Position numbers and translations under genes: made by a program. 64,000 nt of DNA from Macrophomina tecta (lineage: Eukaryota > Ascomycota > Dothideomycetes > Botryosphaeriales > Botryosphaeriaceae): contig JAKSGN010000002.1 in assembly GCA_024180945.1 (NCBI GenBank), positions 2,170,001 to 2,234,000 on the forward strand. The letters run 5' to 3'. The notes below the pieces were generated by a model that worked only from the letters and a program-made list of their open reading frames with translations, did no database searches and had not been told where the DNA came from. This document shows, one piece after another, positions 56,488 through 64,000 of the stretch (position 1 is its first letter; every line of letters begins with the position of its first letter).

Positions 56488-58021
56488 TTAGAAGGGGTAG
56501 GAAGGGAGAGAAGTGTGAGGGTATGATGGGTATGAGAGCATGAGCACGATAATAGCATTTTTACTCTACTTTTGGAGTGTCTTGTGTATTCTTCTTTCCT
56601 TTTTTCTTTTTTTTTTTCCCCCTGGGGGTTTGAGAGGGCATATACAGGCGGATGTATGGGTGGCTTTTTACGCTTTTTTCTTTTCTTCGAGGAATCAAGT
56701 TGTACGAGTCTGCGTACTTCTATTGAGATACCGCTGCTCTTGCGAACGTTGACGTCGTTTTGTAGGTTCTAGTTTTGGACTGCTGGTCGAGCGGCTGTCG
56801 CCGCCAAGGGTCTTTTGGGTGTTCATATTTGCTTGGGATCTCCCACGCATGTTTTCATATTGTTCTGATCCGGCTGTGGTGGGAAAGGAGGGAGATATCC
56901 CACGCTTTGGGCAGCGAAAAGTTAATCGATTGTCTGAAGGTGGAATTCGTTGAATGTGCCGATCGTCCGGTCCCGGAGGGCTACTTCAACTTCCCTACAA
57001 GTCAGGATAGATCGAACGCCACGGCGTTTGATGGAATCAATTAAAAGGAACGAAGATGGTCCGACAGAACGAGGGGGGCCAACAACGACACGACATTGTG
57101 GAGGCATACTTCTCGTTCTCTACTCTTTTGCCGCAGTCACAACAGTCGTCGAGCTATCCGAAGCAACAGTACAGTGCAGTTGTTTCCAAAGGGATGGAAA
57201 AAGGAAGCGTCAACAACTACGGGCAGTTGAACCATTCGCCTGGACGAGACTGTGATCACTTCTGCTGGATATTTGCGTGCGGACACCTGATTTAAGCCAC
57301 GGCATTCCTTTACTTTATCTCCCAGCTGTTGTCACTCCTATACACCCATTGATCCTGTACCGATGGTATATGGTGAGGTATACTGTGAAGCATAAAGACC
57401 CTGTGGCTTGATGGTAAGCCTCGTCACAGAAGATCAATGATGAATTTCAGCATAAGATCCGAAAATTGCTGGCATCAGAGATCGCTGATATTGGAGTGGT
57501 TTGTGACGAAGGGCAGAATCTCCTCTTTACAATGAATGAGCAGTGTTGCGATGTTGAAGCATACGTCCATATCTGCATTGTTTAAGGAGAGAAATATATT
57601 GCAGAGGGTTTGCTTCCTTACACCATGTCGGGAACGCCGTATCATTTTCCATCTTCACGATGCGGCCAGGAGCCACCGCGGACGTACATTGCATGCCCGC
57701 GCGGCAGATGCGTCTTCGAAGGCAGTCATAAACAGTTCCTCTTCATCAATATGAATTCGCTTTGATCATCTACCTCGATTATCCTCTAGAGTTAAATAAC
57801 GAAAATGCCATAATGGCTGATATATACGTCTCTCGGGTCCCCTCTACAGTCTCGAAATACGAAGAAGTGGCGCTGTTCCGCCAATCTTTCCACAGCGCCC
57901 GCTAAAGTAAAAGCCGCAGCCTTAACATTGGGGAATGAGAAGAGAAAGAATAAAACAGAAAGGAAACCATTAAAACCAGTCCATCTGCCGCTCATGCCAC
58001 TCTCTGTCTACCACCATCTCC
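56488..58021. other. Convergent spacer between DnaJ and SNG1-like genes
   Basis: About 1.5 kb, T-rich just after the DnaJ stop. It holds a short degenerate palindrome related to the mini inverted-repeat family at 56951-56992. No gene seen. Confidence 0.55.
56951..56992. repeat. Degenerate, centre-deleted copy of the mini inverted repeat (doubtful)
   Basis: GATCGTCCGG and, two bases on, CCGGAGGGCTACTTCAAC on the opposite orientation. This resembles two arms joined without a centre. The outer match to the family is weak, so chance is possible. Confidence 0.35.
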
Positions 58022-59506
58022 TCAAGCCGAGAAAACTCTCCTCAAAGTCCCCTCAAACGGCGTTGGCGTGCTGGGGAAATACTCCGACTCCCTCTTCTCC
58101 ACGAGCCCGACCATGCCCTCGCCTGCACCATCAGTGCCAGCGGTGCCGCGGTGCACCGGCGGCGGACCCCTCTCCTTCTTTTCCAACTCTCTACCTTCTT
58201 TCTTCAACCCCTCCTCCCTCTCCTTCTTCGCCTCCTCCTCCGCGGCCGCCACCTCGGCCGCCTTCTTGCAGCGGTACCTCAGCGCATAGAACGCCGACGG
58301 CCCCATCACGACGACCCACGCAAACATGATAGGCAAGTTGCGATACAGCCGATTCACGGCGCCGCCCGACCAAATGGTAATCAGGATATCGAACGTCTCC
58401 TTGGCCGGCAGCGCGTACGCCCAGCGATAAAATCCGGCGCTCAACTCGAACGGCGCGATAGTAGCTGTGATGTTCGCGATGACCCACGACAGCACGAAAA
58501 AGGACGTAAAAGCCATGGGGATGAAAGTGGTGGCGACATCGAAGACGAGGAACTGCACGTGTTGGTAGAGCCACATGGCCATCCACACGAGGAAGAAGAC
58601 CGAGGCAGGCTGGTCCCAGGACTCCTTGAAAGCCCAGAAGTAGGCGGATTGGCAGAGCGAGCCGGCGCAGGTGTAGGTCAGCGAGAGCACGACGCGAACC
58701 AGCCAGTTCTGGAAGAAGGGGATGTGCGAGTAGAGTTGGAGGGAGGACGCGACGCCGTTGACGGCCATGAGGAAGAAGAAATTCATGATGATGCCCATGA
58801 CCATGGGGATGGTGTTGTAGACGGTCTTGGTGGATTGCGGGGATGGCTTGATATTGTAGGAGGATGATTGGATGGGGTTGAGGTAGGCGGAGACGGCGGC
58901 TGGGTCGGATTGGTTGAGGGCCGACAGCGCGGCGGTGCCGTTGATGCGCGTGTAGGCGACGCGGGAGACGGAGACGAGGGTTTCTAGGTTGCCTTTGATG
59001 GAGCCGGCGGCCACGGTGGCGTAGCGGATCTCGTTCCACACGTATGTCATGGCGTCGCTGGCGTTGTAGGTCGAGGCGGCCGTGCCGCCTTGCAGGGCTG
59101 CGGACAGCCGGTCTGACGCTCCGGCGTGGACGTAGACGGCGGCCCAATAGTCGCCCTTCCTGACTGCTTCAATCACGTCCGAGACATCTTCGTAGTCGGA
59201 AGCGCTCTTGTTCACAAGGCCTGGGAAGTCGGGTGCGGTCAGGCTCTCGCCAGCTGCTTGGAGTGATCGTCCGATAATGCCGCCATCGTAGTCGACGGTG
59301 AGGACTTTCAAGTTGTGGATGCGGGTGTGCTGCTCGAAGACAGAGCCGAATAGGTAAGAGATGACAGTAAGGAACAGCAATTGAAGCAGAACGAATGAGG
59401 CGGTGACGGCAATCCCGAACTGCTTTTTACGGCCTCGCCAAAAGTCTTTGTCGATTAAGGTATCCGCATCTGAGGGAGATTTGCTGCTTCGATCGCCTGC
59501 GGTCAT
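58022..59506 (-). CDS. SNG1-family (DUF3533) membrane protein
   Basis: Intronless, 494 aa. One membrane segment follows a short N-tail (FGIAVTASFVLLQLLFLTVI), then a luminal or extracellular domain of about 190 residues containing VDYDGGIIGRSLQAAGESL, several N-x-S/T sites and GDYWAAVYVHAG. The C-terminal half has about five to six membrane helices (MGIIMNFFFLMAVNGVA, ASVFFLVWMAMWLYQHVQF, MAFTSFFVLSWVIANITA and others) and a charged Lys/Glu-rich cytosolic tail. This is the layout of the SNG1 nitrosoguanidine-resistance family, also related to the ABC-2-type YhgE proteins. It is thought to act in membrane lipid asymmetry or drug tolerance; the exact role here is inferred. Confidence 0.9.
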   Translation of the reverse strand: MTAGDRSSKSPSDADTLIDKDFWRGRKKQFGIAVTASFVLLQLLFLTVISYLFGSVFEQHTRIHNLKVLTVDYDGGIIGRSLQAAGESLTAPDFPGLVNKSASDYEDVSDVIEAVRKGDYWAAVYVHAGASDRLSAALQGGTAASTYNASDAMTYVWNEIRYATVAAGSIKGNLETLVSVSRVAYTRINGTAALSALNQSDPAAVSAYLNPIQSSSYNIKPSPQSTKTVYNTIPMVMGIIMNFFFLMAVNGVASSLQLYSHIPFFQNWLVRVVLSLTYTCAGSLCQSAYFWAFKESWDQPASVFFLVWMAMWLYQHVQFLVFDVATTFIPMAFTSFFVLSWVIANITATIAPFELSAGFYRWAYALPAKETFDILITIWSGGAVNRLYRNLPIMFAWVVVMGPSAFYALRYRCKKAAEVAAAEEEAKKEREEGLKKEGRELEKKERGPPPVHRGTAGTDGAGEGMVGLVEKRESEYFPSTPTPFEGTLRRVFSA

Positions 59507-60212
59507 GATTTACGGCAAGGCGTAAGAGAATGAAGAAGGTTAGGAATTAGGATAGGTACGGAAGTGCGGCAGGCCGGGATGATGTCTCTGCCTATACTTT
59601 TTTGTGGTGGTGAGGGATGCTCCTGCTTTTGTTTAGACCGGGTAGCTGGCCCCTACCTTAGACAGACCGAGCACCGGGATCAAACCAACCCGTGCCGCCG
59701 ACGTCCATTCCTCGAGTAGCAAAAGATGCGACCTATGTTTCCTGCCGTTTGCGGGTGCTCTGGCCTCATGCGGGCAAGGGCGTGGAGACAGATCTGGCAT
59801 GGACCGGATACTGTCGGTAGGGGACGGAACAAAGGAGACTGAGATTAGCGGGCTTGCTAATAGCAGTGGCGCCCACAGGACTAGCGGCGTTGTGCGTCGG
59901 CCGAAAGCTTAATGCGGGCCGAGCTTTAATAATTTGCAGTCCCGGCCTTGTATCGTGAATGTCCAAGGAATGCCATCACCTTGGTGGCGGGTGGGCTCGG
60001 CGATCCCGGCGGTCCGATTCATTCACTGCGTTTTTTCATTCCCGTCTCAGCACTGTGCCTAGACTGCAGCGGATGTGGAAGTGATATCATCAATATGTCG
60101 GCCTCGCCCGTCTAAACTCGGCCCTGCTGGGGTTGGCAGAGCCCTGTACAGATGAGCAAGCCTCAGCCATAACCCTCGTATTCCAGCATAGCCCGACTTC
60201 AACACCTGAGCC
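59507..60212. other. Promoter side of the SNG1-like gene
   Basis: About 0.7 kb between two minus-strand genes. No gene or repeat stands out. Confidence 0.6.
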
Positions 60213-63200
60213 TCATCGGGTTGCTCTGCTCCCCCGCCTACCTTCCCGTATCCTCTCCCACCTCCGCACGACCTCCTCTTCAAACGTCATACCACCCTCT
60301 TCTCTCAGCATCCTCACCTCCGCACATCCCTGAATCACCCTCCTCTCCACGATCCACTGTACACTCTCGTGCCCACCCGCTTTCTCTGCCGCACTCCTAA
60401 TCTTCTCCCTCACAACCTCGTCTCCGAAATCCTCTGGCACCTTCACCGCCTCGCCCTTCTTCTTCTTCTTCCTCTCCGCCTCCGCCATCCACCCACTAAC
60501 CTGCCTCTCCACGCCCTTCGCCCCGTACCCTACCGGGCCCAGCACTGCCGCACCGGTTTTGAATACTAGACCCCCAAAAGCCTGCGCCACACCTTTCACA
60601 ACCCCACGCGCCCTCCTGCCCTTCCACCTAAGCCCACCTCTGCTCTCCTGACCTTCGACACCACCCGACTTCTTGGCTCCCAGCTCCCTCTTTTTCTTTT
60701 TCTTCCCCTCTTGATAGCCCCGATACGGCAACACCACCACCCCAGAAACGGCATCACTCAGCCCGTATACGAACTCTTTCCCACCAACGCGCAGGCCCGA
60801 GCGAAGATCGACAATGCGGTCGCGCGTGCGGACGGTAGGATCGCGCAGCAGACACGACGGAGCGTTGTGAAATCCGTTGGTCAAGTTATACAGCAAGAAT
60901 GCGGGGCCCCTATACAGCGAGGCCTCAGCGATGTTTTTGACGAGGCCGCCCAGCGCGTGGCGGACTTTACCATGCCGGTGCTCGCTCGCGCGAGTGCGGC
61001 GCCAGCGGTGCGGAAATATCCTCAGCGCGTGATGAGAGGTGTGGACGCGATGGAGGGATAGGGAATCACTGTCTGAGAGAGAGGGTGAGGCGGCGGGCTT
61101 TTCGGCGTCTGAAGGCTGCTTTGGAGCCGTTCGAGGCGGGGAGGAGAGGTCTCGTTTGAATTCGCTGAAGATGGTGTGGTAGGCGCGGACCCAGCCGACG
61201 AGGGTGCCAACGAGGGCGGAGACGGGCTCGGGCGGGCCTTCTTCGACATACCAGCGTTTGTGCGAGACGCTGTGGATTTGTTTGTCAGCTAAAAGGTCCC
61301 AGTGGTGGTCATCGCGCGAGACACGGAAATTCCGAGTTTATGCATGGGCAGCGGAAGCAGTCAGCCCAGGGCGAACATCATCGACCTTAGACACTCGCGT
61401 CCGGATGACTGCTTCGGCTTGCCATGTATGATAGGGCGAATTTGCTATTTCTGGGGCTTCCGGGAACTTCACTGTCTTCGCGCAGCGAGAGTTACTGTCA
61501 GAGGAACACAAACTTACAGTGTCAAGTCGTGTGGATCGATCAGACCTTTGCCGACTAGCACGACGCCAGCCGCAGCGCTCACTTTCAGTCCTGTCTTCCG
61601 ATCCTTCCACACCGCTACTCGATCCGGACATACCGCGCACGCCATCCCTTTCATTTGTGGCATCGAATGGAAAGCCTTGGCGGCCTTGGCCTGTCCGTTC
61701 TCGCCCTCAATTTTGGCCGCCAGCTCTTTCGCTTTGACCTGAATTTCCGGACTCAGCGCCTCAGTGATGCTCTGTGCAAGCTTCTCGGCGGTGAGTCTTT
61801 TCCAATGGCAAGGTTCGGGTCCGGCGCCTGCTCTGTAGACCATGTTTGCCCAGAAGGGCTGATCTCCGAAGAAAGGAACGATGACGGTGGGTTTTCCGAG
61901 AGCTATGCCGATGGCCGTAGTTCCGGCGCCGCCGTGATGAACTACTGCTGAGACACGTGGGAAAAGCCAGTCGTGTGGGACGTTGCCGAGGAGAAAGACG
62001 TTATCTGGGATCGTAGTTCCACCCATATTACCCCAGCCTTTGGAAACGAGAGCGCGTACTGGACATAGTCAGCATTTATCACAGGACGTGTCCGACACAT
62101 ACTCACCGCCGGTCATCCTTACTGCTTCAAACACTATGTCGGTAAGTCGCTGGGGGTCGTTCACTATAATCGAGCCAAACCCGATATACACGGGCGGTGG
62201 ACCTGCGTCCAAGAATGCTTGAAGATCAGGGGGAGGTGTGAAAGAAGATGCAAGAGAGAGAAAGAAGAAGCCGCTGATGCTGATGTGAGGCCCCCAGTCT
62301 GCAGGCTTCGGAATTAATGCTTCAGACCAGGTGTATGTATGAGGAACCTGGTATTGAGAGTCATATTAGCTTCTTCTCCCGTGATTTTCTGAAAAAGGAA
62401 GAGTAAGTGGTAAATGGCGTAGACAAACCTCAAGGCGAGTGAACAGAAGATGGCCCCATAGGGGGCTAATAGGATCAAGATCTAACGTCCGTACACGGAA
62501 GAGATTGATAAGGTCGGAGAGACCTTCCCAAGTCAGAAGGTCCATCTCGTAGTACGAAGTCCAGTTAGCGACTCTGTTGCTGGACTTGGCGTTTTGGATA
62601 TTGGCAAGGGGGTGCGGGAATGCAGTGGTGGGATACCATGGCATGGTAAACATGATGTGAAGTGGTATGGAAAGCTTCTCGGCGATGTGTATGTGGGCAT
62701 AGCTGGGTGGGTTGGCAATGATGGCATCGGCCACGAAGGGTACATCCTGATTGTTGGCTTCCCTGATGCCATCTCCAGCCTCAGTACAGCCTCGCCATGC
62801 GCCGTAGAGCATCTCAGCAATCTCCTTCCTCCTCATTCCAACGTCTCCTGCCATCATTGATTCAAGAGAGGGTAGAATTGATGGATTTCTGACCATGTAG
62901 GCCATCAACTTCTCCGGATCTCCGCCCAGTGAAAAGAACTCGATTCCGTTCTCTTCGACGAAGGATTTGAAGTTTGGATGGGTTACTATGCGGACACGGT
63001 GGGAGTAAGGGGGGCTTTGCAGGACTTTTGATAGGGCAATGAATGGCTGAACGTCTCCACGTGACCCAACGATCAATATCGCGACGTTCATCCGAGGAAC
63101 ATTAGCAAAACCCTCCAGGATCTTCTCCTCTTCTACCTTCTGCTCTTTGCTGTGTGCTTCCGGAGCCTTCCTTTTCCTGGAAGGACGGATTGCCTTGAAA

Positions 63201-63433
63201 AAGGGCAACTTCCCGCGGATGTTGATGTTAACTCGGCCATCATCCTGCAAGAATCTGACAGCAGAGGCGCGGCGTGCGTGCATTGTGAACGAGGGACGAG
63301 GTAGAAGAGCGACAGACGGGTGAAATTCGTCGGTTGGCCTTATGTCGGATGGGAAAAGGGCTGGAATAACGGCAGTCTCGGCTGGGAATCGAGTCAGCAG
63401 CACATCTGGATGAAATAACGCACAGCCGAGCAT
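60213..63433 (-). CDS. Sterol-glucosyltransferase-like UDP-glycosyltransferase
   Basis: Exons 63433-62429, 62347-62107, 62058-61518 and 61269-60213 give 947 aa. An N-terminal region with LQDDGRVNINIRGKLPFFK precedes the GT28 domain, which opens with NVAILIVGSRGDVQPFIALS near residue 115. The UDP-sugar-binding part includes PPPVYIGFGSIIV, WGNMGGTTIPDNVFLLG, VPHDWLFPRVSAVVHHGGAG and PTVIVPFFGDQPFW. The C-terminal 350 residues follow the fungal family pattern (GKEFVYGLSDAVSGVVVLP ... GVAQAFGGLVFKTGAAVLGP). Unlike Atg26 there is no visible GRAM/PH module at the N-terminus. The acceptor is probably a sterol or lipid; this is inferred. The last intron (61517-61270) is 248 bp and contains a mini inverted-repeat element. 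The first codon is uncertain, since a short upstream exon ending before AETAVIPALF is possible. Confidence 0.87.
61351..61423. repeat. Mini inverted-repeat element, copy 5 (inside a glycosyltransferase intron)
   Basis: About 73 bp. Left arm ATGGGCAGCGGAAGCAGTCA; right arm, on the opposite strand, ATGGCAAGCCGAAGCAGTCA, followed by TCCGGACGCG. It lies inside the last intron of the glycosyltransferase gene, in the middle, away from splice signals. Confidence 0.85.
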
Positions 63434-63757
63434 GAGCGCTGGGGACTAGGGCGGACCCAAGGGGCAGTCGATAGCCGCAGGCATCCGATGTCAACCTAAC
63501 CATATGCAGTAAGTATAGGCTGATCTCATCACGACTTGCATTTTTTGATGCTGACTGTACCAATCTAAGTACCAGTACAGTTAGGCTGCGCGCTTCACGC
63601 TCCAGAGAGAAGTGGGAGTGGCACAATTTTCAAGGAGGCCGTGGGGCGATTAGCCCAGGAACGCCCTTGCCGACTATACTTTGGGTCCTCGAATGTAGCT
63701 CCTCAATCAACCATTGACGCCCTATCTTCTTCTCTTGAGTTTCAGCACCAACGCGAA
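63434..63757. other. Divergent spacer at the right end
   Basis: About 0.32 kb between the glycosyltransferase start and the partial gene at 63758. It presumably holds both promoters. Any missing first exon of the glycosyltransferase would also lie here. Confidence 0.5.
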
Positions 63758-64000
63758 ATGGCCTCATCTTTATCGGACGACAACAAACCCCCCGAAAATG
63801 TGCTGGGCAGGCTGCGCTCCGGGTCGGTCTCGGTTGCGCGGGAGCTCCTCCAGTACAATCCACAGCTGGGCATGTGGGCTGCCACCGGCACAGCTGTGGC
63901 GCACGCTCCAAATGTAACCGACTTGAAAGAAGACGACATAGGATTCGATGCCCACGGCCACAGCGCGCGCGAGGCCGACACAGCAACTCTTCGTACCGCT
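63758..64000 (+). CDS. Start of an unidentified gene (cut by window end)
   Basis: Open from the ATG at 63758 to the window end, 81 codons without a stop. The start MASSLSDDNKPPENVLGRL is followed by a region that looks like genuine protein (ARELLQYNPQLGMWAATGTA, then VAHAPNVTDLKEDDIGFDA). No domain can be named from this N-terminal part. It is transcribed away from the glycosyltransferase gene. Confidence 0.6.
   Translation, partial: MASSLSDDNKPPENVLGRLRSGSVSVARELLQYNPQLGMWAATGTAVAHAPNVTDLKEDDIGFDAHGHSAREADTATLRTA

Noticed and set aside
1..64000. Biosynthetic gene cluster or mobile starship-like element
   Set aside because: No polyketide or peptide synthase, terpene cyclase, tyrosine recombinase or transposase was seen; most genes are conserved housekeeping genes.

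Overview
The window reads as nuclear chromosomal DNA of a filamentous ascomycete (Pezizomycotina). The genes are split by short introns, mostly 49-110 bp, with GT/AG ends and CTRAC-like branch sites. Several protein families are typical of these fungi: Zn2Cys6 regulators, DUF3984, DUF3431, DUF3176, SNG1/DUF3533 and a quinate-repressor-like protein. The overall look fits Dothideomycetes, but that placement is inference. I see no rRNA, no convincing tRNA, no CRISPR and no intact transposon. Exon models come from reading frames, splice signals and remembered family patterns; none has transcript support.

Layout. 1-12 kb: three minus-strand genes, namely a Zn2Cys6 regulator whose 3' end leaves the window, a dehydroquinase/shikimate-dehydrogenase-like regulator (QutR/qa-1S type) and a large single-exon CAMKK/ELM-type kinase. 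13.8-24.7 kb: GPI10 mannosyltransferase (+), a DUF3984 protein (-), a Siw14-type atypical phosphatase (+), an EamA/DMT transporter (-) and two weak small-gene candidates. 27-37 kb: a NirA-like Zn2Cys6 factor (-) and chorismate synthase (-), then a compact block of a conserved membrane protein (-), TAF13 (+), a Yfh7-like P-loop kinase (-) and a DUF3431 membrane protein (-). 38-40 kb: a myo-inositol-type MFS transporter (-). 40.2-46.7 kb: a gene-poor stretch holding a decayed DUF3176 gene. 46.7-56.5 kb: Rho1 GTPase (-), the UFD2 E4 ubiquitin ligase (+), a small Aim19-like membrane protein (-) and an Hlj1-type DnaJ protein (+). 58-64 kb: an SNG1-family membrane protein (-), a sterol-glucosyltransferase-like UGT (-) and the start of an unidentified gene (+) cut by the window end.

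Most of this is conserved housekeeping: GPI anchors, aromatic amino acids, TFIID, ubiquitin, cell-wall signalling and lipid glycosylation. It does not look like a biosynthetic cluster. QutR-like protein and chorismate synthase both touch shikimate metabolism but lie 25 kb apart with unrelated genes between.

The most unusual signal is a family of tiny (about 65-90 bp) inverted-repeat elements with the shared terminal core GCARTCRTCCGGAYG. There are five good copies between 32 and 62 kb and one doubtful one. Two good copies sit inside introns, and those two introns are among the longest in the window. They look like very short MITE-like or hairpin elements without coding capacity. Other points of interest are a regulator built from a shikimate dehydrogenase fold that has lost its catalytic and cofactor residues, a GC-AG intron, a 57-nt in-frame intron, a NAGNAG acceptor and the DUF3176 pseudogene.
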